Assembly: GCA_002070265.1 (NCBI GenBank)
Contig: MWCX01000088.1
Location: forward strand, 156,578-220,577
Source of the DNA: Bacteroidetes bacterium ADurb.Bin174
GTDB lineage: Bacteria; Bacteroidota; Bacteroidia; Bacteroidales; Paludibacteraceae
Direction of reading: 5' to 3'
Length of the DNA: 64,000 nucleotides
Shown piece by piece: positions 17,725 through 27,509 of the stretch. Below the pieces are notes generated by a model, which worked only from the letters and a program-made list of their open reading frames with translations, ran no database searches and was not told the origin of the DNA. Numbering within the stretch: position 1 is the first letter of the stretch; each line of letters begins with the position of its first letter. The position numbers and the translations under genes are program-made.

Positions 17725-18735
17725 ATGAGTCCGAAAATCATACTTCCGCCTGAATGGGCAAAACAAGATTTTATCCAGTTGACTTTTCCACATGAGGGAA
17801 CGGACTGGGCGTATATGCTTGATGAAGTGAACGTTTGCTTTGTTGAAATTGCGCGCGCTATCCTGCGATTTCAGAATTTGTTGGTAGTCTGTCATGATAA
17901 AATGAAAATCAAGCATTTATTTAAAGATGCAAAAGGTAAAAATATCACTTTTGTTGAATTGCCTACTGATGATACTTGGGCACGTGATCATGGCGGTATT
18001 ACTGTCTTTGAAGGCAATCAAAAGATAATTTGTGATTTTGCATTCAATGGTTGGGGAAAAAAATATAAAGCTGATTTGGACAATCAATTGACCAGATTAT
18101 TGTTTGACAAGGGTGTTTTCGGTAAAAACGCATTGTATCGCAATCATTTGGATTTTGTTTTGGAAGGTGGCAGCATTGAATCGGACGGACAAGGTACGCT
18201 GTTGACTACTTCCAACTGTTTGTTGTCCGCCAATCGCAATGATTTATCCAAAGAAGCAACAGAGGCAAAACTCAAAGCATACTTTGGCTTGAAACGGGTA
18301 TTATGGCTGAATCACGGTCATTTGCAAGGAGATGATACCGACAGTCATATTGATACCTTAGCCCGTTTTTGTGATGCTGATACCATAGCTTATGTTCAAT
18401 GCACCGATGCTTCCGATGAGCATTATCAGGAGTTGTTGTTGATGGAGCAGGAATTGCAAAATTTTAAAACTTTGGGTGGCAATACTTATAAATTAGTACC
18501 TTTGCCCATGGCAGATGCAGTATATCATGAAGGTGAAAGATTACCGGCTACCTATGCTAATTTTTTGATTATCAATGGGGCAGTCTTGGTTCCCACCTAT
18601 GATTCCCCAAAAGATAAAACAGCATTGGAACAGTTACAAAAAATCTTTCCTGATAGGGAAATTATTGGTATCAATTGTCTGCCTTTGATTCAACAGCATG
18701 GGTCTTTGCATTGTGTGACCATGCAATATTATTGA
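17725..18735 (+). CDS. aguA: Agmatine deiminase
   Basis: This enzyme of about 336 residues hydrolyses agmatine to N-carbamoylputrescine and ammonia, the first half of the arginine-decarboxylase route to putrescine. It shows the guanidino-modifying fold motifs DDTWARDHGG, EGGSIESDGQGTLLTT and the metal/substrate histidines in HGHLQGDDTDSHIDT. The nucleophilic cysteine is near the C-terminus in HGSLHCVTMQYY. A GTG two codons upstream (17719) is an alternative start. It is followed after 49 bp by aguB, which acts on its product. Confidence 0.95.
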   Translation: MSPKIILPPEWAKQDFIQLTFPHEGTDWAYMLDEVNVCFVEIARAILRFQNLLVVCHDKMKIKHLFKDAKGKNITFVELPTDDTWARDHGGITVFEGNQKIICDFAFNGWGKKYKADLDNQLTRLLFDKGVFGKNALYRNHLDFVLEGGSIESDGQGTLLTTSNCLLSANRNDLSKEATEAKLKAYFGLKRVLWLNHGHLQGDDTDSHIDTLARFCDADTIAYVQCTDASDEHYQELLLMEQELQNFKTLGGNTYKLVPLPMADAVYHEGERLPATYANFLIINGAVLVPTYDSPKDKTALEQLQKIFPDREIIGINCLPLIQQHGSLHCVTMQYY

Positions 18736-18784
18736 TTGAGAGACGAGAGTTAGCATAAACAAAGAAATTAAAAATAATAATCAT

Positions 18785-19660
18785 ATGAAGGTTGCATTAA
18801 TTCAACAAGCGAACACAGCTTCTCGTGATGAGAATGTAGCGAAATTGCTACAAAATATCCGGCAATGTACTCAGCAAGGCGCAGAGCTAATAGTATTGCA
18901 GGAAATTCACAATGGTTTGTATTTTTGCCAAACTGAAGATCCGGCCGTGTTTGAACAGGCGGAAACCATTCCCGGGTATTCTACAGAAATATTCGGTCGG
19001 GCAGCCAAAGAACATCAGGTGGTAATCGTACTTTCGCTTTTTGAGAAGCGCGCTGCGGGCTTGTATCACAATACAGTAGTAGTAATTGAAAAAGATGGTT
19101 CTATTGCCGGTAAGTATCGCAAAATGCATATTCCGGATGACCCTGCCTATTATGAGAAGTTTTATTTTACACCCGGTGATATGGGCTTTCAACCCATACA
19201 GACATCTGTCGGTAAATTAGGGGTGTTAGTATGTTGGGATCAATGGTATCCCGAAGCAGCCCGGTTGATGGCGATGGCGGGAGCAGAAGTTTTGATTTAT
19301 CCGACAGCCATAGGGTGGGAGAGTACTGACACTGAAGATGAAAAGGATCGTCAGTTGGATGCCTGGATTACTATTCAGCGTGGACATGCCGTTGCCAATG
19401 CTTTACCGGTAATTTCTTGCAATAGGGTAGGATATGAACCAGACCCTTCCGGACAAACAAACGGTATTTCCTTCTGGGGCAATAGTTTTGTTGCCGGTCC
19501 GCAGGGCGAAATATTAGCACAAGCCCAGGATGCCCAGGATGAAAATTTAATAGTAAACATTGATTTATCACGCACCGAGGCAGTGAGGCGAATGTGGCCC
19601 TTCTTCCGCGATAGGCGCATAGATGTTTACGGAGACCTTACTAAAAGATGGAGGGATTGA
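18785..19660 (+). CDS. aguB: N-carbamoylputrescine amidase
   Basis: This 291-residue nitrilase-superfamily enzyme hydrolyses N-carbamoylputrescine to putrescine, CO2 and ammonia. The Glu-Lys-Cys triad is visible as LQEIHNG, the lysine in YRKMHIPDDP, and the nucleophile in VCWDQWYPEAARLMA. The sequence GWESTDTEDEKDRQLDAW is typical of this amidase rather than of other nitrilases. With aguA it completes agmatine to putrescine; the arginine decarboxylase gene must lie elsewhere. The stop codon lies inside a hairpin (19649-19685). Confidence 0.96.
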   Translation: MKVALIQQANTASRDENVAKLLQNIRQCTQQGAELIVLQEIHNGLYFCQTEDPAVFEQAETIPGYSTEIFGRAAKEHQVVIVLSLFEKRAAGLYHNTVVVIEKDGSIAGKYRKMHIPDDPAYYEKFYFTPGDMGFQPIQTSVGKLGVLVCWDQWYPEAARLMAMAGAEVLIYPTAIGWESTDTEDEKDRQLDAWITIQRGHAVANALPVISCNRVGYEPDPSGQTNGISFWGNSFVAGPQGEILAQAQDAQDENLIVNIDLSRTEAVRRMWPFFRDRRIDVYGDLTKRWRD

Positions 19661-19685
19661 TTAAAGCATATAACCAATCCCTCTA
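19649..19685. terminator. Hairpin between convergent aguB and the OmpA gene
   Basis: Perfect 9-bp arms GAGGGATTG (19651-19659) and CAATCCCTC (19675-19683) enclose a 15-base loop and include the aguB stop codon. There is no strong T-tract, so it may act as a weak bidirectional terminator or a 3'-end stabiliser. Confidence 0.5.
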
Positions 19686-19704
19686 ACTCCTATTTATTCA
19701 CATG

Positions 19705-20988
19705 TTATTTGCTGAAAAAGAAGTCGCAGCGCCTGTTAGCCAAAGATTTCAAGGGCGGTTCGGGTATTTTACCCATTCCGTTGGCGACCATCCTGTCATG
19801 AGGGATATTATATTTCTGCACCAATTCTTGTTTTACTCGTTCTGCCCTCAGGCGGCTTAGTTTTTTGTTATATTCGTTGGTGCCAAGATAATCGGTATAG
19901 CCTCTGATTTCAAGTAGCAAATCAGGATCTTCAGCCATTTTTTGAGCTACTTTGATGAGGGTGATTTGTGCAATCTTATCTAACTCATAACTGTCGAAAT
20001 CAAAATAAACAGAAAGAATATCTTCTTCTTTGATAGTTTGTACCTTCATACTTCTACCCCAAAAATCAACCGGTGTACCCGGAGGTGTATTAGGCTCTAA
20101 ATCCCTGATATCCGGCACTCCATCCTGGTCGGTATCCGGACCGTCATTGGACAATATTCCCTCAAGTTTTACAACCCTATAATCCAAAGAGGCAAAGTTA
20201 TTTTCGACCGTATCTATACGTTGACCAAGCTGATTAATTTGCTGTTGAAGTTGATTGATAATGTTTTGCGATATAGATGTAGTAGTATCGGGGAGTTGAT
20301 CCCTTACACTTCTCACATCTTTTTGTGTGAATTTATAGCGTAAATTGATGCCAAAAGTTTCCCATTGGTCGTAGTAGTAACCCCGATAAATAGATTCTAA
20401 GTGATCAGTATTGGTGTAATAATATTTAAAATGAGCACCCAAACTAACCTTTTTGGTGAGGTTGAATTCGAGAACAACCGAATAAGGAAAAATCATAAAA
20501 GCGGGAGGAAACGATACAGGATATCCATATTTTAGCTGAAGAGGTCCTTTAAATTCACGTGTGGTTTCGTATTTGGGCCATACCATACCCGCAACACCAA
20601 CGCCGGCACTTCCCCATAAACTCACGTATTTATTTTTTTTGCCTAAAACTATGTTTAGAAAGTCAAAACTAATGAATGAAGAAAAATATGCACCTCCGGT
20701 TACGAATTTCTCATCTCCGTCTTCCTGATTAAATATTAACCCACCATAATTAACCCCCAAAGAAAAGATAGGGTGTACATTGTATTCTATAGACATATCT
20801 ATGGTAGGGCTTTTCATTATCCATGAAAAGTCGTAATCGGGGTGTATGTCAGTGTCTAAGCGGGCAACGCCTGTATAACCTACGATCGACCACTTGTTCG
20901 ATCTTGAAATTATATCAGTTAAACTTTGTGCATGGCTAAGCCCAAAACCCGCTATTATTAATACATATATTAGAACTATCCGCTTCAT
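19705..20988 (-). CDS. OmpA family outer-membrane protein with TSP3-type calcium repeat
   Basis: This 427-residue protein has a signal peptide (IVLIYVLIIAGFGLSHAQ), an N-terminal barrel-like domain (about 25-235), a short coiled-coil segment (QQINQLGQRIDTVENNFASL) and a thrombospondin type-3-like acidic repeat (DTDQDGVPDIRD). The C-terminal OmpA peptidoglycan-binding domain (about 315-427) shows VYFDFDSYEL and RGYTDYLGTNEYNKKLSRLRAERV. It probably links the outer membrane to the cell wall. A near-consensus promoter lies about 100 bp upstream. Confidence 0.93.
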   Translation of the reverse strand: MKRIVLIYVLIIAGFGLSHAQSLTDIISRSNKWSIVGYTGVARLDTDIHPDYDFSWIMKSPTIDMSIEYNVHPIFSLGVNYGGLIFNQEDGDEKFVTGGAYFSSFISFDFLNIVLGKKNKYVSLWGSAGVGVAGMVWPKYETTREFKGPLQLKYGYPVSFPPAFMIFPYSVVLEFNLTKKVSLGAHFKYYYTNTDHLESIYRGYYYDQWETFGINLRYKFTQKDVRSVRDQLPDTTTSISQNIINQLQQQINQLGQRIDTVENNFASLDYRVVKLEGILSNDGPDTDQDGVPDIRDLEPNTPPGTPVDFWGRSMKVQTIKEEDILSVYFDFDSYELDKIAQITLIKVAQKMAEDPDLLLEIRGYTDYLGTNEYNKKLSRLRAERVKQELVQKYNIPHDRMVANGMGKIPEPPLKSLANRRCDFFFSK

Positions 20989-21087
20989 AACTGATTCAAT
21001 TAACTTTAGATGCTATATGTTATGGAGGATAAACATATGAAGTCATCAAGATAACAATGAATAATTGGAATAATATAGATAAAAACG

Positions 21088-21118
21088 CAAATATATTATA
21101 TTTTAGTTAAAAAATAAA
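21088..21118 (-). promoter_or_regulatory. Near-consensus promoter of the OmpA-family gene
   Basis: On the minus strand TTTA (21118-21115), exactly 19 bases, then TATATTTG (21095-21088). One mismatch in the -33 element. The predicted leader is about 95 bases. Confidence 0.6.
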
Positions 21119-21177
21119 CTTTTAACGTAAATATTAATTTTCCAAAATTTTTTCAAAAAATAATTTAGGTGAATTTG

Positions 21178-22287
21178 TTAGCTGTGAGTTATTTCAACCT
21201 TTTGTGTCGGAGCCTGATTTTTATTCCTGATTTCCGTTTGTTCTACTACTTTTTCAGCTAGATTTTTAAAAGCCAAACCTGAAATGGAATTGCCGTCTAT
21301 TGCGACCGGTTTCCCTGCATCACCACTTTCGCGTATGCTTTGTACAATAGGGATTTGACCAAGCAAAGGTATGTTTAATTCTTTAGCCAATCTTTGACCG
21401 CCTTCTTTTCCAAATAAGTAGTATTTGTTTTCGGGCAATTCATTCGGCGTAAACCACGACATATTTTCTATTAGCCCCAATACCGGAACATTCACCTTGT
21501 CGCCTTTAAACATGTTCACTCCTTTGCGAGCATCTGATAAGGCTACATCTTGCGGTGTAGTTACTACTACGGCGCCGGTAATACCCATGGTTTGTACCAA
21601 TGTCAGGTGGATATCGCCGGTTCCGGGAGGTAAGTCCATCACAAAATAATCCAGTTCTCCCCAACTTACATCCGCAATCAACTGTTTTAAAGCATTACTT
21701 GCCATAGCACCTCTCCAAACCAGGGCTTCTTCAGGATTAACAAAAAAACCAATGGACAATAGACGAATACCATATTTTTCAATGGGGATGATTTTTTGCT
21801 TGCCGTCAACTTCTTCCAACATAGGCCGGGCATCCTCTACATCAAACATTTTTGGGATAGAAGGACCGTGAATATCCGCATCCAACAAACCTACTTTGTA
21901 GCCCAATTGTGCCAATGCAATGGCTAAGTTAGAGGCTACAGTTGATTTACCCACACCACCTTTACCGGAAAATACGGCGATGATGTTTTTTACATCCGGG
22001 AGGATAGATAAAGGCTTGGGAGTAGCAATTTGTTTGAAAACAGCTTTAATATTTCCCTTTATCTCAACTTCTTCACTGATATAGGTCAGAATTGCTGTTT
22101 CAGCAGCCCTGATAACCGACTGCCGGAAAGGATCGTTTGGTTTTTCAAACAGGATAGAAAATGAAACTTTCATACCATTAATGCGGATGTCGTCTTGTAC
22201 CATACCGGAAGAAACGATGTCTTTGCCCGTTCCGGGATAACGTACACGCTTTAAGGCATCTAAGATTAATTTGGGATATAAGGTCAT
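21178..22287 (-). CDS. mrp: Mrp/ApbC/NBP35-type iron-sulfur cluster carrier ATPase
   Basis: This 369-residue protein has an N-terminal MIP18/DUF59-like domain (about 1-90) and a P-loop ATPase domain with the deviant Walker [18 protein letters not shown] (about 107-123), the [13 protein letters not shown] switch and [13 protein letters not shown]. It is thought to carry and transfer Fe-S clusters. The usual C-terminal CxxC pair of the family is not apparent here, which is also seen in other members. The start overlaps the trmB stop by 4 bases. Confidence 0.93.
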   Translation of the reverse strand: MTLYPKLILDALKRVRYPGTGKDIVSSGMVQDDIRINGMKVSFSILFEKPNDPFRQSVIRAAETAILTYISEEVEIKGNIKAVFKQIATPKPLSILPDVKNIIAVFSGKGGVGKSTVASNLAIALAQLGYKVGLLDADIHGPSIPKMFDVEDARPMLEEVDGKQKIIPIEKYGIRLLSIGFFVNPEEALVWRGAMASNALKQLIADVSWGELDYFVMDLPPGTGDIHLTLVQTMGITGAVVVTTPQDVALSDARKGVNMFKGDKVNVPVLGLIENMSWFTPNELPENKYYLFGKEGGQRLAKELNIPLLGQIPIVQSIRESGDAGKPVAIDGNSISGLAFKNLAEKVVEQTEIRNKNQAPTQKVEITHS

Positions 22288-23051
22288 TTTATGTTTTGTT
22301 TTGATTGATTATTGTGTTGATTTCGACCGAAACTTCGGTAGCTGTCTTTTTCGATTTCTACATCCGGTTCTTTAAAAGAGCTTTTTTTCTCCAATACAAA
22401 ACGAATGTATTTAATGCTGATGCCTCTATCTAACCATTGTTGTTCGTAAAAAGTTTTGATGTTTAGAATCGGGTTGTTAGAAACAGATGCATATAAATCA
22501 TTGGTAATCACATCCACCGCGTAATGATTGGCTTTAATCATTTCATGGGTATAGGTGAACATAAATTGACTATCCGTTTTTAAATGAATTAGTCCGCCAT
22601 CTTTAACAATTTGCTGGTATCTCTTCATGAAGTTTGTAGAAGTCAGTCTTTTAGAAGCTTTTTTCATTTGCGGATCGGGGAAGGTAAGCCATATCTCCGA
22701 CACTTCATCGGTGTCAAAGAAATGATTGATCATTTCAATATTAGTGCGTAAAAAAGCTACATTTTTTAATTTTTTTTCAAGAGAATCTTTGGCTCCTGTC
22801 CACATCCTTGCTCCCTTGATATCAACACCGATAAAATTTTTATCAGGGAATAATTCAGCCAATCCCACCGAATATTCTCCCTTTCCGCAACCTAGCTCCA
22901 GCACGATAGGATTATCGTTTTTGAATACCGATTTACTCCACTTTCCCTTATGCTCAAATGACTTCCCCAGTAATACTTCTCGGGAAGTCATTTGAAACAC
23001 ATTTGGAAAAGATTCCATTTCAGTAAATTTGGCTAATTTATTCTTCCCCAT
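22284..23051 (-). CDS. trmB: tRNA (guanine-N7-)-methyltransferase
   Basis: This 255-residue SAM-dependent enzyme methylates G46 in the tRNA variable loop. It shows SAM motif [31 protein letters not shown], the [30 protein letters not shown] region with the family PDPxxKK motif, and [13 protein letters not shown]. The C-terminal tail is lysine- and asparagine-rich. It overlaps mrp by 4 bases and gldH by 14 bases within a tightly packed operon. Confidence 0.96.
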   Translation of the reverse strand: MGKNKLAKFTEMESFPNVFQMTSREVLLGKSFEHKGKWSKSVFKNDNPIVLELGCGKGEYSVGLAELFPDKNFIGVDIKGARMWTGAKDSLEKKLKNVAFLRTNIEMINHFFDTDEVSEIWLTFPDPQMKKASKRLTSTNFMKRYQQIVKDGGLIHLKTDSQFMFTYTHEMIKANHYAVDVITNDLYASVSNNPILNIKTFYEQQWLDRGISIKYIRFVLEKKSSFKEPDVEIEKDSYRSFGRNQHNNQSKQNIK

Positions 23052-23559
23052 CTGCTATTTCTAATTTTAACCCTATGGCATTCACACCTTTCAAAACATC
23101 ATCTCTCATGCCGTGAACAATGGAGTATTGATACGTACCGGCTTTGTCACAATGAAAATGTTCATGTAAAGGCACTTGTAAAGTATAAATTGATCCATTC
23201 CCAGTTCCGTACCACTTCCCCGTATAGTCTGCCATCGCACATAAAATGGTGTCACGTGTAATTTCCTGATTAGGAGTTATTTGCTCAACAAATAACCATA
23301 AATTTTGATAGGAATAATCTCCGGTATGACGAATGGCTATCAACAAATCGTACAAAGCAGTTGTATCGTTAATTGTTACATTGAAAACATAACTGCTGTC
23401 GGATGACCAGCCGCCGGCATCAAGCAGTTTATATTCATGAAAAATCGGTCGTTTTCCGCATGAAGTAAAAATCAATATTGGCAACAGCAATATTAGTAAC
23501 AACCGTTGAAAGAAGTTGTTGAGCTTGACCAGTAAATTGTAATCTGTTGGACTATTCAT
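23038..23559 (-). CDS. gldH: Gliding-motility-type lipoprotein GldH
   Basis: This 173-residue lipoprotein has a long hydrophobic stretch followed by a lipobox ending at Cys34 (ILIFTSCGK). The mature part ([76 protein letters not shown]) fits the GldH family. GldH is needed for gliding in Flavobacterium but is also widespread in non-gliding Bacteroidota, so the gene does not prove motility. The start overlaps the end of ricT by 8 bases; the same operon order occurs in other Bacteroidota. Confidence 0.9.
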   Translation of the reverse strand: MNSPTDYNLLVKLNNFFQRLLLILLLPILIFTSCGKRPIFHEYKLLDAGGWSSDSSYVFNVTINDTTALYDLLIAIRHTGDYSYQNLWLFVEQITPNQEITRDTILCAMADYTGKWYGTGNGSIYTLQVPLHEHFHCDKAGTYQYSIVHGMRDDVLKGVNAIGLKLEIADGEE

Positions 23560-24679
23560 TTTTTGGATTCCTTTTTTTTCCGGATGGACGTTTTCTCCTT
23601 TTGGGTCTTTTTTGTTTGTCGAAACGTGTCAAACTATCTTCTTCAATAGCACTGCTATACGCATCTTTTTGCTTTTCCTCTTGTGCCGCGTCCAATGAAT
23701 CGGGCTTAATTCCCCTTTTATTCAGGGCTATTATTTCTTTAGCCCTATCCGGACTGATGGTGATGACATTCTCTCCGTAATTTTGTGCTGTAGAATAAGA
23801 AATAGACGGTTTGAAAGCATCCGTTTTAAAATGATAGTATGTGTGATCTGTTGTTTCAAGTGTTATTTCTTTGGATGGGAAATCTTTTAGGGCATCCACA
23901 TAGGCATCCAATTCATACCGAATACAGCATTTGATCTTGCCGCAAGGACCTGTAATCTTTTGCATATTCATTGAAATGTCCTGATGTCGGGCTGCTGCTG
24001 TGGACACTGAATTGAAGTTCGTTTTCCAACTGGAGCAGCATAATTCGCGACCACAGGGACCGATGCCGCCGATTCTTCCTGCTTCCTGTCGAGCTCCGAT
24101 TTGTTTCATTTCAATGCGCACGCGAAAAGTTTCGGCGAATACTTTAATCAATTGGCGAAAATCTACCCGGTCATCAGCGATATAGTAAAAGATGGCTTTT
24201 CCTCCATCTCCCTGAAATTCAACGTCGCCAATCTTCATGTCCAATTTCATGTCCTCAGTAATTTGCCGGGCTTTGATCATCGTTTCCTGCTCCTTAGCCT
24301 TAGCCTCTTTTTGTTTTTCAATGTCCGCTTCTTTGGCTTTGCGATAAATCTTTTTAATGCCATATTTTTCAGGATTGATGTTTTGCTTGTTCATCTGCAA
24401 TAACACCAAGCGCCCGATCAGCGTGACTTCACCTATGTCATGACCCGGCGATGATTCAACTGCCACGATATCTCCTTTTTCCAAAGGGATTTTAGCACTG
24501 TTGATGAAATATGCTTTTCTTGTGTTTTTAAACTGGACTTCAACATAATCAGTTTCCTGATGAGTTTCGGGCAAGTCGCTTAACCAGTCGAATGTATTTA
24601 GTTTTTGATGGGACCCCAAATTGAATCCTTTATGGCTGCAGCCGTTACAGCCACTGCTTTCGTCATATATTTGTTCCAT
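23552..24679 (-). CDS. ricT: PSP1-domain protein RicT (YaaT-like)
   Basis: This 375-residue cytoplasmic protein has an N-terminal cysteine pair (GCNGCSHKGFN), a PSP1 core with the conserved cysteines of GIGPCGRELCCSSW and ITGPCGKIKCCIRYELDAY, and a lysine/arginine-rich tail. In B. subtilis RicT forms a complex that binds [4Fe-4S] clusters and affects RNase Y and developmental decisions; the role in Bacteroidota is not established. It lies 7 bases after holB and overlaps gldH. Confidence 0.92.
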   Translation of the reverse strand: MEQIYDESSGCNGCSHKGFNLGSHQKLNTFDWLSDLPETHQETDYVEVQFKNTRKAYFINSAKIPLEKGDIVAVESSPGHDIGEVTLIGRLVLLQMNKQNINPEKYGIKKIYRKAKEADIEKQKEAKAKEQETMIKARQITEDMKLDMKIGDVEFQGDGGKAIFYYIADDRVDFRQLIKVFAETFRVRIEMKQIGARQEAGRIGGIGPCGRELCCSSWKTNFNSVSTAAARHQDISMNMQKITGPCGKIKCCIRYELDAYVDALKDFPSKEITLETTDHTYYHFKTDAFKPSISYSTAQNYGENVITISPDRAKEIIALNKRGIKPDSLDAAQEEKQKDAYSSAIEEDSLTRFDKQKRPKRRKRPSGKKRNPKNE

Positions 24680-24686
24680 GAGTGTT

Positions 24687-25844
24687 TTATTTTTTTAAAA
24701 GCACAATAATTTTAAGCATTAAATCAAAAAACACCATTCTAGCGTTTACGTTTTGCTCAATATGTCTTTGTGCCAAAGCAAATTCCGTCATCAAATCTTC
24801 CACATTTCCTGCATGAATAAAAGGGGAGAAATTTTTAGAAAAATCTGCTTCTGTCTGATTCAGATAATTTAATTCCAGTTGCTGCAAATTTAATATAAAA
24901 TTTTCACGCAACATATGTTGTGCATAAACTAAAAAGTTTTTTTGCCTTTCTCTGCCTACGGTTGATTGTGATATGTCATCCGACCATTGCTTTAGCCCTT
25001 TTAAGGCGACATAATTTTTTCTGTTACCAACTTTCCAGGCATCGCGCATGACTTGCACAAATTTGTCGTAGTTCTCTTTGTGTTCATCGTTTTCCGCCAA
25101 CAGATCTTTTGCCTTCTTATAGCTGCCTTTGGCAATGCGCGCAATGTTTAATGCATCAGTCGGTGAAATTGCTACTTTAGCATTGGAAGTCAGGGCAGAC
25201 ATAATATCTTCATTTTCCAAGGCAGGAATGATTACATGCTGTGTTCGTGACAGGATGGTTGCAATAATCGTTTCAGGCTGGTCGGAAACCAACAGAAAAA
25301 CGGTTTTAGCAGGCGGTTCTTCTAATATTTTCAATAATTTATTAGCACAAGTGACGTGCATTTTCTCCGGAAGCCAGATGATCATCATCTTATACTCAGA
25401 CTCGTATGTTTTCAAGCTCAGCTTACGAATAATCTCCTGACTTTCATTTGAGTAGATGATACCTTGTTTGGAATCTTTCGATATTTTGTTGAACCAATCC
25501 TGAGCGCTCATGTAGGGATCTTCAATGAACATCTCTCTGAATTCATTAACAAAATCATCACATACCAGCGAGTCTTTATTGGCAGGTTTGATGATGGGAA
25601 AAACCAAATGTAAGTCGGGATGGGCTAATTTTGAATATTTAACACAAGAGGGACAAACACCACAAGCATCGTGTTCAGTTCTGTTTTTACAGCAAATATA
25701 TTGAGCATAAGCCACAGCTAACGCCAGCTTACCCACGCCTTCCCGGCCGCGAAACAACTGTGCGTGCGGTATCCGTTTCTCGTGAACAGAACGAATCAGC
25801 CGTTCTTTAATGGCTTTTTGTCCAATAATTTGTGAAAACAACAT
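24687..25844 (-). CDS. holB: DNA polymerase III subunit delta' (clamp loader)
   Basis: This 385-residue protein is the first gene of the five-gene operon. The AAA+ domain starts with FSQIIGQKAIKERLIRSV and has a Walker-like GREGVGKLALAVAYAQ, a zinc module with four cysteines (YICCKNRTEHDACGVCPSC), and the LLKILEEPPAKTVFLLVSDQ and TILSRTQ (sensor 1/SRC-like) motifs. The clamp loader opens the beta ring, whose gene dnaN starts this window. A -7 element TAATTTTG (25882-25875) lies upstream on the minus strand. Confidence 0.94.
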   Translation of the reverse strand: MLFSQIIGQKAIKERLIRSVHEKRIPHAQLFRGREGVGKLALAVAYAQYICCKNRTEHDACGVCPSCVKYSKLAHPDLHLVFPIIKPANKDSLVCDDFVNEFREMFIEDPYMSAQDWFNKISKDSKQGIIYSNESQEIIRKLSLKTYESEYKMMIIWLPEKMHVTCANKLLKILEEPPAKTVFLLVSDQPETIIATILSRTQHVIIPALENEDIMSALTSNAKVAISPTDALNIARIAKGSYKKAKDLLAENDEHKENYDKFVQVMRDAWKVGNRKNYVALKGLKQWSDDISQSTVGRERQKNFLVYAQHMLRENFILNLQQLELNYLNQTEADFSKNFSPFIHAGNVEDLMTEFALAQRHIEQNVNARMVFFDLMLKIIVLLKK

Positions 25845-25962
25845 GAAATCTTATCGTTTTTTTATTAAGCAGAACAAAATTACTGATTTTTTTTCAGATA
25901 AGATAATGGATGGATTATTTTATATGCTTGTTATATGTTCGAATATCTTTTTTATAACTTCT

Positions 25963-25993
25963 TTTGTCAATCCTGAAAATTCCCGTAAATTTG
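25963..25993 (+). promoter_or_regulatory. Perfect consensus promoter of pepD
   Basis: TTTG (25963-25966), exactly 19 bases, then TAAATTTG (25986-25993). The predicted transcript starts near 25998-26000, about 20 bases before the ATG. Confidence 0.8.
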
Positions 25994-26018
25994 CATTCAA
26001 ACTTTTAATCAATTTGTT

Positions 26019-27467
26019 ATGCGTAATCTCCAACCCCAAAAGCTTTGGAATTTTTTTTATCAAATAACTCAAATTCCACGTCCGTCTAAAAAAGAAGAAA
26101 AAATATTGGCTTATCTGGTCAACTTTGCAAAATCACGAAATTTACCTTTTGCACAGGACAATTCCGGCAATTTGCTGATTAAAAAACCTGCTACAGTTGG
26201 TTATGAGAGTCAACCGACTGTTATTTTACAAGCTCACGTGGATATGGTGTGTGAGAAAAATGCAGATTCAACACATAATTTTGATACCGACCCCATTGAA
26301 GCTTATGTAGATGGCGATTGGGTAAAGGCTAAAGGGACTACCCTCGGCGCTGATAACGGCGTAGGAATCGCTATGATGTTAGCAATATTGGATTCCGATG
26401 ATTTGAAACATCCTGCCTTGGAATGTTTGTTTACGATAGATGAGGAAACCGGCTTGACCGGTGCATATGGGTTAGCCAAAGATTTCTTAAGCGGTTCCAT
26501 ATTGATAAATTTAGATTCGGAAGATGATGGGGAAGTCTTCATCGGTTGTGCCGGAGGAATCGGAACCAAAGCATTTTTCGATTATGAAACGGAAGCTACA
26601 CCTTCCGGCTATTTTGGTTTTAGGGTAAGCGTGTCAGGTTTATCCGGTGGTCATTCCGGTGGTGATATCCACTTAGGAAGAGCCAATGCGAATAAAGTGC
26701 TGAATCGCTATCTTTGGCAGTTGAATCAGCAAATGGATTTACGTTTATACAGTTTTGAAGGCGGGAATTTACACAATGCCATTCCGCGGGAAGCTACCGC
26801 CTTGTGCGCTGTACCACATGCTGAAAAAGAAAAAGTTCGTGCGATGCTGAATATGTATATTGCAACTTTGGAAGAAAGATATCAAGGCATAGAACCCAAT
26901 CTGCAAATCAACTTAGAGTCGGAGGCTTTACCTGCATCAGTGATGACAAAATCTTTCTCCGACAGATTTTTAAATATGCTCTACGCTTGTCCTCATGGCG
27001 TGAAAGCCATGAGTCGCGATATTCCCGGCCTGGTGGAGACTTCTACCAATCTGGCATCAGTAAAGATGAAGGCTGGTAATCTCATAGAAGTAAATACCAG
27101 TCAACGCAGCTCTTCTAACGATGGTAAAACAGACATTGCCAGTCAGGTATATGCAGCTCTTACACTGGGAGGTGCGGAAGTCAAACAATCAGACGGATAT
27201 CCGGGCTGGCAGCCTAATAAAAATTCAGCCATATTGAAAAAGGCTTCTGCCGCCTATGAAAAATTATTTGGAAAAACTCCTGTACAAACCGCTATACATG
27301 CGGGCTTGGAATGTGGCTTGTTTTTAGAAAAATACCCTCATCTAGACATGATTTCCATGGGACCGCAAATGTATGATGTTCACTCTCCGGATGAGCGAGT
27401 AAGTATCAGTTCTACAGAAAAGAGCTGGAAATGGCTAATTGAGATCTTGGCATCTTTGCATGCTTAA
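26019..27467 (+). CDS. pepD: Aminoacyl-histidine dipeptidase (PepD, M20 family)
   Basis: This 482-residue cytosolic metallodipeptidase cleaves Xaa-His and other dipeptides. The metal-binding motifs are QAHVDMVCEK (His-Val-Asp), GTTLGADNGVGIAM (bridging Asp), FTIDEETGLTGAYGL (catalytic Glu pair) and LNLDSEDDGEVFIGCAGG; a late histidine lies in MGPQMYDVHSPDERVS. The lid domain (SGLSGGHSGGDIHLGRAN) is intact. It has a perfect promoter of its own and is followed 42 bp later by the HD-domain gene. Confidence 0.95.
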   Translation: MRNLQPQKLWNFFYQITQIPRPSKKEEKILAYLVNFAKSRNLPFAQDNSGNLLIKKPATVGYESQPTVILQAHVDMVCEKNADSTHNFDTDPIEAYVDGDWVKAKGTTLGADNGVGIAMMLAILDSDDLKHPALECLFTIDEETGLTGAYGLAKDFLSGSILINLDSEDDGEVFIGCAGGIGTKAFFDYETEATPSGYFGFRVSVSGLSGGHSGGDIHLGRANANKVLNRYLWQLNQQMDLRLYSFEGGNLHNAIPREATALCAVPHAEKEKVRAMLNMYIATLEERYQGIEPNLQINLESEALPASVMTKSFSDRFLNMLYACPHGVKAMSRDIPGLVETSTNLASVKMKAGNLIEVNTSQRSSSNDGKTDIASQVYAALTLGGAEVKQSDGYPGWQPNKNSAILKKASAAYEKLFGKTPVQTAIHAGLECGLFLEKYPHLDMISMGPQMYDVHSPDERVSISSTEKSWKWLIEILASLHA

Positions 27468-27509
27468 GTTTTCAATGATCTAAACATCTTAGCATCAATT
27501 CAATATTCT